Assembly: GCA_050697155.1 (NCBI GenBank)
Contig: JBOGZD010000014.1
Span: forward strand, 1 to 35,047
Reading direction: 5' to 3'
DNA length: 35,047 bases
Source of the DNA: JBOGZD01 sp050697155
GTDB lineage: Bacteria > Actinomycetota > Thermoleophilia > Solirubrobacterales > 70-9
This document shows, one piece after another, positions 7,780-14,963 of this stretch. Every line of letters starts with the position of its first letter. Position 1 is the stretch's first letter. The translations under genes were made by a program, and so were the position numbers. Below the pieces are notes generated by a model. That model made no database searches. It was not told the origin of the DNA and was given only the letters and a program-made list of their open reading frames with translations.

Positions 7780-7823
7780 CGCACCGCATTTCAACCCGGG
7801 CCGAACTTGGAGGGGAGGCACCG

Positions 7824-8042
7824 ATGGCAATCGAGGACAGCAACGCGCGGTGGAGCCAGCTTGCCGCCGCGACCGAGGACATCTACGGGACCGCCGACGT
7901 CGTCGTCCCGATCTGCATCAGCCGCATCGACGGCAAGCCACACGAGCTGTCGCCGAAGGCGCGGCGGTTCGCCGAGGCGCTCTCGTTCACGGACGCCTGG
8001 TCGCGGATCACCGACGCCAGGAGCCGGAGGCTGGCGGCGTAG
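7824..8042 (+). CDS. 72-residue conserved-looking unknown protein
   Basis: Small gene with a very strong ribosome binding site (GGAGGGGAGG at 7809-7818) and ATG at 7824. The product runs MAIEDSNARWSQLAAATEDIYG, then a hydrophobic strand VVVPICISRIDG, then a basic helix KPHELSPKARRFAEALSF. It has one Cys, no membrane segment and no signal peptide. The pattern helix-strand-helix could be a small DNA- or protein-binding fold, but no family is recognised. It stands alone between the acyl-CoA dehydrogenase and the convergent PRC-barrel gene. Codon use and the strong start site argue that it is real. Confidence 0.72.
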   Translation: MAIEDSNARWSQLAAATEDIYGTADVVVPICISRIDGKPHELSPKARRFAEALSFTDAWSRITDARSRRLAA

Positions 8043-8073
8043 GCCGCGGCGTTTCCCGGCGGCGTAGGGCGAC

Positions 8074-8511
8074 TCAGGCGCGGCGGGAGGTAACGCCCTC
8101 CCCGCGAGCAGCGAGCTCCCCGGCGCGCCCCGCGCCGTGCTCGATCCCATAGTGGTCCAAAAGCGCCCGCTCGGCCGCCGCGGTCAGCGGCGTCGAGGGG
8201 TCGACCTTCGGCGCCTCGCGGATCTGATCGCGGCCGTACGGGACCCAGACCCGGCCCACCCCCTCGACCGCGTCGCGCGCCGGAACCAGGGTGTGGTGGC
8301 CGAACCTGCCCATGCGCGCGAGCAGCCAGACCGGCGCGCCGCTGGCCTCGTCCACGAACGCGCCCTCGACCTTCCCGATGCTGCCGCCGATCCCGTCGAG
8401 GCGGTATCCGCCCCACCCACGGATCTGCTCGGCGCCCGGTGCCTCGGCCTCGGTTTCGGCGCCCGGCGCCTCGGCCTCCGCTCCCCCGCCCTGACTCGCC
8501 GGCTCAGCCAT
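8074..8511 (-). CDS. PRC-barrel domain protein
   Basis: 145-residue protein with an acidic, Ala/Glu-rich N-terminal tail (about residues 1-28, repeats of EAPGAE) followed by a PRC-barrel-like beta domain: YRLDGIGGSIGKVEGAFVD, then PVWLLARMGRFGHHTLVPA and DAVEGVGRVWVPYGRDQI. PRC barrels occur in RimM, photosynthetic H subunits and many small actinobacterial proteins of unknown role that bind protein or RNA. It ends with a helical segment (TPLTAAAERALLDHYGI). Its ATG overlaps the meaB stop by 8 bp (ATGGCTGA), so it is translationally coupled to MeaB. The linkage to MeaB is not explained by known biochemistry. Confidence 0.82.
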   Translation of the reverse strand: MAEPASQGGGAEAEAPGAETEAEAPGAEQIRGWGGYRLDGIGGSIGKVEGAFVDEASGAPVWLLARMGRFGHHTLVPARDAVEGVGRVWVPYGRDQIREAPKVDPSTPLTAAAERALLDHYGIEHGAGRAGELAARGEGVTSRRA

Positions 8512-9466
8512 CGGACCTTTCTAGCAACTCGCGCGCGGCGGTCGCCGGATCGATCTCGCGGCTGACGACCCGCTCCAGCAGCCCCGCCCACTCCGGGTCG
8601 GCTTGGGCGCGCGCCTCGAGCTCGCGGCGCAGACGGGCGGCGGCGATCCCGAGCACCTCGGCGCGCAGGTTGCGAGCCCGCCGCTCCGCCAGCGTCCCCT
8701 TCTCTTCGATGTGGGCGCGATGGCTGTCGATCGTCTCCACCAGCTCGCGGATCCCCTCTCCCTTGGTGGCCTCGGTGCGGACGACGGGCACCCGCCAGGA
8801 TCGATCGGGCCCGAGCGCCAGCACCGCCTTCACCTCGCGGACCATCGTGTCGGCGAGCGGGTGCTCGCATTTGTTGACCACGATCACGTCGGGGATCTCC
8901 ATCACCCCCGCCTTGAGCGCCTGGATCGAGTCGCCCGAGCCGGGCATCAGGGCGAGCACCACCGTGTCGGCGTGGTCGACGACGTCGATCTCCCCCTGAC
9001 CGACGCCGACGGTCTCGAGCAGGATGTCGTCCTTTCCCGAGGCGTCCATCAGCAGCGCCGCCTGCAGCGCCGCCTCCGCCAGGCCACCGAGCGATCCCCG
9101 GGTCGCCATCGAGCGGATGAACACGCCGGGGTCGAGGAAGTGATCGGAGAGCCTGATCCGGTCGCCGAGCACGGCGCCATGGGTGAACGGGCTCGATGGG
9201 TCGATCGAGAGCACGCCCACCTGCCTATCGTCCTCGCGCAGCCGGGCGCAGATCGATGCGATCAGGGTGCTCTTACCGACCCCGGGCGGCCCCGTGAGCC
9301 CGACGATTCGCGCCCCCCCGGTGCGTGGGTAGAGCTCGGCGACGAGCCGGTCGCCGTCGGGGTCGCGGTTCTCGACCAGGCTGATCGCGCGCGCGAGCGC
9401 CCGCTTGTCGCCGGAGACGAGCCGCTCGGCGAGCGAGTCGGTGGCTTGCTTGGGTGCCTCACCCAC
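8504..9466 (-). CDS. meaB: MeaB/ArgK-type P-loop GTPase (methylmalonyl-CoA mutase chaperone)
   Basis: G3E-type GTPase of 320 residues when started at GTG 9466. The P-loop is GPPGVGKST (about residues 59-67), followed by VLSIDPSSPFTHGAVLGDRIRL, the Glu of DILLETVGVGQGE (switch region) and VVNKCEHP (NKxD-like base recognition, with Cys-Glu in place of the usual residues). MeaB guards adenosylcobalamin delivery and repair of methylmalonyl-CoA mutase. No mutase gene lies in the window. The start at 9466 is chosen because TAGGCT lies 8 nt upstream; the in-frame ATG at 9538 would run into the divergent acyltransferase gene. Coupled to the PRC-barrel gene downstream. Confidence 0.93.
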   Translation of the reverse strand: MGEAPKQATDSLAERLVSGDKRALARAISLVENRDPDGDRLVAELYPRTGGARIVGLTGPPGVGKSTLIASICARLREDDRQVGVLSIDPSSPFTHGAVLGDRIRLSDHFLDPGVFIRSMATRGSLGGLAEAALQAALLMDASGKDDILLETVGVGQGEIDVVDHADTVVLALMPGSGDSIQALKAGVMEIPDVIVVNKCEHPLADTMVREVKAVLALGPDRSWRVPVVRTEATKGEGIRELVETIDSHRAHIEEKGTLAERRARNLRAEVLGIAAARLRRELEARAQADPEWAGLLERVVSREIDPATAARELLERSDG

Positions 9467-9474
9467 GGCGAGGA

Positions 9475-9484
9475 AGCCTAGAGT
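9475..9484. promoter_or_regulatory. Overlapping divergent -10 elements (meaB / acyltransferase)
   Basis: Minus-strand TAGGCT (9475-9480) has an 8-nt gap to the GTG at 9466, and plus-strand TAGAGT (9479-9484) has a 10-nt gap to the ATG at 9495. The two hexamers share the TA at 9479-9480, so polymerase can probably use only one direction at a time. Confidence 0.5.
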
Positions 9485-9494
9485 CCGCGGCCGG

Positions 9495-10145
9495 ATGCTC
9501 GCCACGGCCCGCTTCCTGGCCCGCCACGGGATGCTCAACGCGCGCTACGCGCGGCTCTACTTCCGCTATCTGTGGCGACGGTTCCTGACCCCGGCCGGCT
9601 GGCGCTGGCAGACCGACGGCCCGGTGTTCCTCGGCAGGCGGCTCGAGCTTCAGATCGGCAAGCGCGGGACGATCCGCTTCGGCCGCTTCGCCTGGGTCGG
9701 AGACGGAACCAAGATCCGCTGCCACGAGGGCGAGGTGGTGATCGGGGCAAAGACGGTGCTGGGCCAGGAGTGCACGATCTCCGCCTACAAGCACGTGCGG
9801 ATCGGGGAGCAGTGCGTGATCGCCGATCGGGCGATGTTCATCGACTTCGACCACGGGGTGGTCGAGGTCGAGCGCCCGATCCGCGTGCAGGGGATCTACA
9901 AGCGGCCGGTTGACGTCGGCTCGAACGTCTGGGTCGGCTACGGCGCCTGCGTGCTGCGCGGCGTCGCGATCGGCGACAACTCGATCATCGGCACCAGCTC
10001 GGTGGTGACCAAGGACGTGCCCGCCAACGGGGTGGTCGGCGGCGTGCCGGCGAAGCTGCTGCGGATGCGCGACGCGCCCCAGACCCTGCGCTGGCCGGAC
10101 CCGGTCGAGCCCGACCCCGAGGCCGAAACGACGCTGGGCGCCTGA
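9495..10145 (+). CDS. Left-handed beta-helix (hexapeptide) acyltransferase
   Basis: 216-residue protein of the LacA/maltose-galactoside O-acetyltransferase-like group. After a basic N-terminal segment (ARYARLYFRYLWRRFL) come hexapeptide coils (IGKRGTIRFGRFAWVGDGTKI, VVIGAKTVLGQECTISAYKHV) and the closing block VDVGSNVWVGYGACVLRGV, then IGDNSIIGTSSVVTKDVPANGVVGGVPAKLL, typical of the acetyl-CoA-dependent sugar acetyltransferases. FDHGVVEVERPI is the usual catalytic His region. It ends with an acidic tail. The acceptor (sugar or lipid) is unknown. ATG 9495 is preferred because TAGAGT lies 10 nt upstream. Confidence 0.9.
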   Translation: MLATARFLARHGMLNARYARLYFRYLWRRFLTPAGWRWQTDGPVFLGRRLELQIGKRGTIRFGRFAWVGDGTKIRCHEGEVVIGAKTVLGQECTISAYKHVRIGEQCVIADRAMFIDFDHGVVEVERPIRVQGIYKRPVDVGSNVWVGYGACVLRGVAIGDNSIIGTSSVVTKDVPANGVVGGVPAKLLRMRDAPQTLRWPDPVEPDPEAETTLGA

Positions 10146-10206
10146 GCTCGTTTACCTGCCCGGGGCCCGGGGTAGGCGACATCCGAAGCGACGGAAGGAG
10201 CGAGCG

Positions 10207-10440
10207 ATGGCGACCTGCGAGGTCTGCGGCAACGACTACGACAAGGCGTTCGAGGTGACCAGGGACGGCGAGAGCCACACGTTCGACAGCTTCGAGTGCG
10301 CGATCCACGCCCTCGCCCCCACCTGCGACCACTGCGACTGTCGGATCGTCGGCCACGGGGTGGAGTCGAACGGCTCCATGTTCTGCTGCGCCCACTGCGC
10401 CGAGCAGGAGGGCGTCACCGGGGTCGTCGACCGGGCCTAG
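10207..10440 (+). CDS. Cys-rich zinc-binding protein (metallothionein/zinc-ribbon-like)
   Basis: 77-residue protein starting at ATG 10207 with AAGGAG 8 nt before it. It has three Cys clusters: CEVCGNDY at the N-terminus, FECAIHALAPTCDHCDC in the middle and FCCAHCAEQ at the end, ten Cys with several His nearby. This spacing suggests two metal sites and resembles small actinobacterial proteins annotated as metallothionein-like or rubredoxin/YHS-like; which is right cannot be decided by eye. No membrane segment. It sits alone between the acyltransferase and the convergent glycosyltransferase. It may be involved in zinc buffering or be a redox or nucleic-acid-binding ribbon. Confidence 0.82.
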   Translation: MATCEVCGNDYDKAFEVTRDGESHTFDSFECAIHALAPTCDHCDCRIVGHGVESNGSMFCCAHCAEQEGVTGVVDRA

Positions 10441-10449
10441 CTCTATCCA

Positions 10450-11637
10450 CTAGCGCTTGACCGCGGCCAGCTCCGCGTAGACCTCCGCGGTCTGCTCGGC
10501 CACGTCGGCCCAGTCGAAGCCGCGGATGTGCGCGAACCCCTCGGCGACGAGGCGCTCGCGCAGGTCGGGGTCGGTGAGCACCCGCTCGACCATCGCGCCC
10601 AGCGACTCGGGGTCCCGGGCGCGAAAGCGCAGGCCGACCTCGTCGTGTGGGACCACCTCGCGCAGCCCACCCGTGTCGGCGACGATGCAGGGACAGCCCG
10701 AGGCCATCGCCTCGAGCGCGACCAGCCCGAACGGCTCATAGATCGACGGGACCACGCAGACGTCGGCGATCCGGTAGAGGGAGTGCAGGACGTCGTCGCC
10801 GATCCAGCCGAGAAACGTGCCGTGCGACATCAGCCCCAGCTCCTCGGCCTGCCGGCGAAGCTCGGGCTCGTGGGTGCCCGACCCGGCGACCAGGAAGCGG
10901 GTCCCAGGCACCGAATCGAGCAGCCGCGGCATCGCCGCCAGGGCGAGCTGGAACCCCTTCTCGTAGACCAGCCGCCCGATCAGCAGCACGAGCCTCTGGT
11001 CGGGGTCCGCGAACTCGGCCCGCAGCCGCGCGAGCCCGGCGGAGTCGTGGGGCTGCATGTCGTCCGGGTCGATCCCGTTCGGGATCACCGCGACCCGCTC
11101 CTCGTCGACGCCGAAGATGTCGGCGATCTGCTCGCGCATGTAGAACGAGCAGGCGATCACCCGGTCCGCGCGGTTGGCGATCCAGCGCTCGATGCCGTGG
11201 ATGTGGGACTGGGGGTGCTTGTCGACCCAGCCCTGGTGGCGGCCGTGCTCGGTCGCGTGGATCGTGGTCACCAGGGGAGCACGGAAGCGGCGCGCGAGGT
11301 GGTCGCCGGCCATCGCCACGAGCCAGTCGTGGCCGTGGACGAGGTCGAACTCGACCCGGTCGCCGAGCTCGACCCCGGCGGCGAGCATGTCGGAGTTCAT
11401 CCGCTCCACCCAGGCGACGAACTCCCCCAGGTCGGTGGGGCGCTTCGGCTCCAGCACGCGGTGGATCTGGACCCCGCGCACGGTCTCCTCGGCCGGCGAC
11501 TCCTCGCCGCCGCGGGTGAGCACGTGGACCTCGGTGCCGAGCGCGGCGAGGTTCTCCGCCAGCTTGCGCACGTGCCGGGCCAGCCCGCCCTCGATCAGCG
11601 GGGGGTACTCCCAGGAGAGGATCAGGACGCGGCTCAA
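10450..11637 (-). CDS. GT4-family glycosyltransferase, glycogen-synthase-like
   Basis: About 395 residues, GT-B fold. The N-terminal domain starts LSRVLILSWEYPPLIEGGLARHV with the glycine-rich acceptor/nucleotide loop IEGGLARHV; the C-terminal domain has LLIGRLVYEKGFQLAL and the donor-binding EPFGLVALEAMASG with the conserved EX7E glutamates. This architecture, and the location 14 bp after a GH57 branching-enzyme gene, fits an alpha-glucan (glycogen) synthase of the GT4 type using a sugar nucleotide. TTG at 11637 is chosen: it is the last possible start before the conserved first strand, and longer starts would run into the branching enzyme. Substrate assignment is an inference from context. 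Confidence 0.88.
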   Translation of the reverse strand: MSRVLILSWEYPPLIEGGLARHVRKLAENLAALGTEVHVLTRGGEESPAEETVRGVQIHRVLEPKRPTDLGEFVAWVERMNSDMLAAGVELGDRVEFDLVHGHDWLVAMAGDHLARRFRAPLVTTIHATEHGRHQGWVDKHPQSHIHGIERWIANRADRVIACSFYMREQIADIFGVDEERVAVIPNGIDPDDMQPHDSAGLARLRAEFADPDQRLVLLIGRLVYEKGFQLALAAMPRLLDSVPGTRFLVAGSGTHEPELRRQAEELGLMSHGTFLGWIGDDVLHSLYRIADVCVVPSIYEPFGLVALEAMASGCPCIVADTGGLREVVPHDEVGLRFRARDPESLGAMVERVLTDPDLRERLVAEGFAHIRGFDWADVAEQTAEVYAELAAVKR

Positions 11638-11651
11638 GGATCGGACCTGGG

Positions 11652-13148
11652 TTACGTCTCGAGCAAGGGGGCGAGGCTCAGATCGGGCGCCAGGTTTCGC
11701 AGTCGCGGGTCCGGTGGATCGGCGGAGTGTATGGCCTCGAGCAGCGCCCGAGCGTGCCCCGTGGAGCGCCGCCACGGGTAGTCGCCGGCCTGGGCGCGGC
11801 GGTCGAGGAACGCCCAGTCGCTCGCCTGCACCGCGAGCAGCTCGCGCGCCGCCCGCTCGGCGGCGGCCGGCTCGAGGTCCGATCCGAGCGCGCGCAGCAG
11901 GCGCAGCTCCACCCGGCGCGCCGCCCAGGCGAGGTCGGCGACCGCGGGCGAGTCCCATGTCCGCAGGTCCTTGCCCTCGCCCCAGCTCGCGCGCCGCAGG
12001 GGGCGCGGCTCGGGATCGTGACGAGCGAGCGCCTCGGAGAGTGTGACGAGCCCGACTCCGGCACCCGGCGCCAGCCGAAGCACCTCACCGAGCCAGGTCG
12101 GTCCCTCCCACCACCAGTGGCCGAGGAGCTCGGTGTCGATCGCGAACACCATCAGCCCTTCGCGCCCGCGCTCGGAGCGAAAGCGCTCGAGCCGCTCGGT
12201 CACCGCGGCGACGAACTCGGCCGCCTGGCGGCGCGCGATCCCCTCTGCCTCGGCGGGCCGGTAGGGGCCGCCACCGATCGCCCACGGGCGCGAGCCGCGC
12301 ATCGACTTGCGGTGAAAGTCAGCGTAGGCGGAGTCCGAGGGATAGCCCTCGAGCGACCACAGCCAGCTCACCGCCTCCCAGTCGATCGCGAACGCGACCG
12401 GCCCCGCGAGGGTGGCGATCGGCGCCAGCGCCGCGAGCTCCGGCTCGTGGGCGCTCTGATCGACGCAGGTGTAGGCGAGCTCGCGCTCGGCGAGCAGCCG
12501 CTCGAGCCCGGGCTCGAACGCGCACTCGGCCAGCCACAGGCCCGCCGGCGCGCCGAACCGCCTCGTGTGCGAGCGCAGTCCAGCGTCGATCTGAAGCCGC
12601 CGGCCGGCGCGCGTCGCCACCAGCGGCAGCACCGCGTGGGTCGCGGTCGAGGCGATCAGCTCCACCCGCCCCGCGCGCTGCGGCTCGCTGAAGAGCGCGA
12701 GCAGGTCGCGGTCTGCCCGCTCCAGCAGGCCGAGCGCGCGGCGATAGCGCTCGGCCTCGGCCAGGCACGCCTCGCGGTACTCGGGCTCGACGTCGGAGGC
12801 GTCGGCCTCGCAGGCGCCGAGGCGGTACTCGTGCAGAAATGCCTCGAGCCGCCCCGCGACGCCCGGCGCCTCGAGCTGGTCGGCGAGCACCGGGGTGACG
12901 GTGAGCGTGAGCCGGTCGGCGAGCTCGAGCACGGGCAGGTAGGAGCGGGCGACGGCGTCGAACAGCCACTCCTCGCCGAACGGGTAGGTGCCGAAGCCCT
13001 CGACGTAGGGCATGTGTGAGTGGAGGACGATCGCGAGATCCCCCACGTTGTCGCGCGCGGGTCCTGTCATCGCGAGATCTGGGGGGTGGTCGCGCGCGGG
13101 TCCTGTCGGCGCAGGATCTGGGAGCTGGTCGCGCGCGGGTCCTGTCAT
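11652..13148 (-). CDS. GH57 1,4-alpha-glucan branching enzyme
   Basis: GH57-type branching enzyme, 498 residues from ATG 13148. The conserved start GDLAIVLHSHMPYVEGFGTYPFGEEWL is followed by the catalytic blocks LWLAECAFEPGLERLL (Glu nucleophile) and FAIDTELLGHWWWEG (Asp acid/base), then the helical C-terminal domain (ASDWAFLDRRAQAGDYPWRR). It makes alpha-1,6 branches in glycogen; the GT4 gene follows by 14 bp. The start is uncertain: the catalytic domain begins about residue 36, preceded by a 13-residue tandem repeat (TGPARDxxPDLA) encoded by a 39-bp DNA repeat. GTG 13046, ATG 13070 or GTG 13208 are alternatives. A hairpin at 13158-13192 makes the longest start less likely. Confidence 0.92.
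   Translation of the reverse strand: MTGPARDQLPDPAPTGPARDHPPDLAMTGPARDNVGDLAIVLHSHMPYVEGFGTYPFGEEWLFDAVARSYLPVLELADRLTLTVTPVLADQLEAPGVAGRLEAFLHEYRLGACEADASDVEPEYREACLAEAERYRRALGLLERADRDLLALFSEPQRAGRVELIASTATHAVLPLVATRAGRRLQIDAGLRSHTRRFGAPAGLWLAECAFEPGLERLLAERELAYTCVDQSAHEPELAALAPIATLAGPVAFAIDWEAVSWLWSLEGYPSDSAYADFHRKSMRGSRPWAIGGGPYRPAEAEGIARRQAAEFVAAVTERLERFRSERGREGLMVFAIDTELLGHWWWEGPTWLGEVLRLAPGAGVGLVTLSEALARHDPEPRPLRRASWGEGKDLRTWDSPAVADLAWAARRVELRLLRALGSDLEPAAAERAARELLAVQASDWAFLDRRAQAGDYPWRRSTGHARALLEAIHSADPPDPRLRNLAPDLSLAPLLET
13051..13146. repeat. 39-bp tandem repeat at 5' end of branching enzyme
   Basis: The 18-bp core TCGCGCGCGGGTCCTGTC occurs at 13051, 13090 and 13129, exactly 39 bp apart, with diverged sequence between. 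In the branching-enzyme frame it encodes TGPARD repeated every 13 residues. The copy next to the catalytic domain merges into the conserved GDLAIV. Confidence 0.85.
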
Positions 13149-13157
13149 CGGAACTAT

Positions 13158-13192
13158 CCCCGACCACCCGCGCGGGGCGCGGGTGGTCGGGG
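13158..13192 (-). terminator. Perfect 15-bp hairpin after methyltransferase
   Basis: Arms 13158-13172 and 13178-13192 pair perfectly around a 5-nt loop. On the minus strand it lies 38 bp after the methyltransferase stop and just before the branching-enzyme start, fitting a terminator separating the two. Confidence 0.7.
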
Positions 13193-13230
13193 CCCTTTCC
13201 GGTGCCACCCGCGCGAGACGCCGCTTTGGC

Positions 13231-14001
13231 TCACGCCCGGCATACGGCCACGAAGTCGAGGGCTCGGTCGAGGTCCGTATCGGCTTCGTGCCTGATCTTG
13301 AAATCCGATGAAGAGATCGCGGGGACGAAGCGGTCGTAGAACGGCTTGGTCAGGCGCAGGGGCGGGTGCAGGCGGTCCCAGCCGAGGCGAAGGGCGAGCT
13401 CGTGGGCTCGGAGCTTGCGGGCGTGGAAGACGGCGTGGAGCTCTACCCGGGTGAAGTGGGGCTCGAGCAAGGTTCGGTACTCGGCGGCCGTGTACTCGCG
13501 CAGGTGCCAGGGGTTGTCGGACTTCTCGGCGCCCGCGGGCGCGAGCGTGAGCCGGTTCGGGGTCGAGACGTAGCTCAGCGGGGCGAGCTCGGCGAATCGG
13601 TCGAGCAGCGGCCCGGGGTCCTCGACGTGCTCGATCGTCTGGAGAAAGACGATCGCGTCGCGGGGCTCGGCATACGCCTCTACCAGGCCGCGCTCGAAGC
13701 GCAGGTTCGGCCGCCGGTAGCGCAGGCAGGCGTGCTCGTGCGCCTCGGGGTTGGCGTCGACGCCGACGACCTCGGCGGCGCTGCGGGCGAGCGCGTCGGA
13801 GCCGTAGCCCTCCCCGCAGGCGAGGTCGGCGACCTCCGCCCCGCCGACCCGGGACGCGATCCACTCATAGACGGCCAGGTGGCGCCGAAACCAGTAGTTC
13901 TCCGCGGGGACGTCGGGCAGGGTGCGCTCTCCGGTGAGCTCCAGCGGGGGCACGCCGTCCGGCTGATCGCGCTGCAGAACAGGCTCAGAGCACTCGCTCA
14001 A
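13231..14001 (-). CDS. Class I SAM-dependent methyltransferase
   Basis: 256-residue methyltransferase of the Methyltransf_11/23 type. The SAM site is VADLACGEGYGSDALAR (motif I), followed by VVGVDANPEA (acidic loop) and AIVFLQTIEHVEDP (post-I/motif II region), where the EH is typical of UbiE/Coq5-like and glycan-related enzymes. The C-terminal part (EYTAAEYRTLLEPHF) is like methyltransferases acting on lipid- or sugar-linked substrates. TTG at 14001 is chosen because TACGGT lies 8 nt upstream, and any longer form would overlap the divergent methyltransferase. Substrate unknown. It shares a 43-bp divergent promoter region with the next methyltransferase. Confidence 0.9.
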   Translation of the reverse strand: MSECSEPVLQRDQPDGVPPLELTGERTLPDVPAENYWFRRHLAVYEWIASRVGGAEVADLACGEGYGSDALARSAAEVVGVDANPEAHEHACLRYRRPNLRFERGLVEAYAEPRDAIVFLQTIEHVEDPGPLLDRFAELAPLSYVSTPNRLTLAPAGAEKSDNPWHLREYTAAEYRTLLEPHFTRVELHAVFHARKLRAHELALRLGWDRLHPPLRLTKPFYDRFVPAISSSDFKIRHEADTDLDRALDFVAVCRA

Positions 14002-14009
14002 GGGCGCTG

Positions 14010-14015
14010 ACCGTA
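14010..14015 (-). promoter_or_regulatory. -10 hexamer TACGGT before minus-strand methyltransferase
   Basis: An 8-nt gap to TTG 14001. This signal decides the unusual TTG start. Confidence 0.45.
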
Positions 14016-14030
14016 GCGGGCGACGGGCCG

Positions 14031-14036
14031 TACCAT
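14031..14036 (+). promoter_or_regulatory. -10 hexamer TACCAT before plus-strand methyltransferase
   Basis: An 8-nt gap to ATG 14045, with no ribosome binding site in the gap. Confidence 0.45.
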
Positions 14037-14044
14037 CCGCCGCC

Positions 14045-14962
14045 ATGCCCGCCGCGCCATCCGCGACCCCGGAGCGGATCAAGGACTCGAACATCCGCTA
14101 CCACGACGCGGCCGCCGCCGGCTACGACGCGAAGTGGGGAGTCGACTTCGACACGGTCGGCCAGGCGCAGGTTCGCGCGAAGCTGGCCAAGGCGCTCGGC
14201 GGGACGCCGGGGCGACCGTTCGGCGACGCGCTCGAGATCGGCGCGGGCACCGGCTACTTCACCCTCAACCTGCTCCAGCTCGGGCTGATCGAGCGGGCGA
14301 CCGCAAGCGACATCTCGCCCGGCATGCTCGCCGCCCTGGGGCGCTCGGCCGATGCTCTCGGGGTGGAGGTGGAGACCGTGCGCAGCGAGGCCGAGCGGCT
14401 GCCGTTCGGGGACGCGCGATTCGACCTCGTCTTCGGCCATGCGGTGCTCCACCACATCCCCGACCTCGAGCGCGCGATGGGCGAGTTTCGCCGGGTGCTG
14501 CGGCCGGGCGGGGTGCTCGCCTTCTGCGGCGAGCCGTCGCGCTACGGCGATCGCCTCGCCGCGCTGCCGAAGCGCGGCGGAGCCGTGCTGGCGCCCCTTT
14601 GGCGGCTCGCCGTGCGGGCCTCACCCGCCACCGCGCCGGCGGACGAGGCCGCCGACGACCACCGGCTCGAGTCGGAGGTCGACGTCCACGCCTTCGCCCC
14701 TGACGAGCTGCGGCGGCTGCTCGCCGACGCCGGGCTGGTCGGGGTCCGGGTCGGAGGCGAGGAGCTGCTCGCGAACGCCTACGGCTGGCTCGTGCGCTCG
14801 CTCGAGATGAGCGCCGAGCCGGAGGAGATCCCGAAGGGTTGGCGCCGGTTCGCCTTTCGCAGCTACCTCGCCCTCCAGCGACTCGACGCGGCCCTGCTCG
14901 AGCCGCGCCTGCCCGCAGAGCTCTTCTACAACCTGGTGCTGTCGGCCCGCAAGCCCGAGTGA
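14045..14962 (+). CDS. Class I SAM-dependent methyltransferase
   Basis: 305-residue methyltransferase. It starts with a YHDAAAAGYDAKWG segment common in UbiE-like enzymes. Motif I is ALEIGAGTGYFTLNL, the acidic loop TASDISPGML, and then FDLVFGHAVLHHIPDLERAM and the motif III region RVLRPGGVLAFCGEPS. The C-terminal 110 residues (DVHAFAPDELRRLLADAGL onward) form a cap-like region larger than in simple members. Substrate unknown; the arrangement is similar to enzymes acting on lipids or quinones. The 1-bp gap to the convergent methyltransferase leaves no room for a separate terminator. Confidence 0.9.
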   Translation: MPAAPSATPERIKDSNIRYHDAAAAGYDAKWGVDFDTVGQAQVRAKLAKALGGTPGRPFGDALEIGAGTGYFTLNLLQLGLIERATASDISPGMLAALGRSADALGVEVETVRSEAERLPFGDARFDLVFGHAVLHHIPDLERAMGEFRRVLRPGGVLAFCGEPSRYGDRLAALPKRGGAVLAPLWRLAVRASPATAPADEAADDHRLESEVDVHAFAPDELRRLLADAGLVGVRVGGEELLANAYGWLVRSLEMSAEPEEIPKGWRRFAFRSYLALQRLDAALLEPRLPAELFYNLVLSARKPE

Positions 14963-14963
14963 G

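Noticed and set aside
13158..13208. Longest branching-enzyme start at GTG 13208
   Set aside because: It would translate through the strong 13158-13192 hairpin that looks like the methyltransferase terminator, and has no -10 or ribosome binding site.
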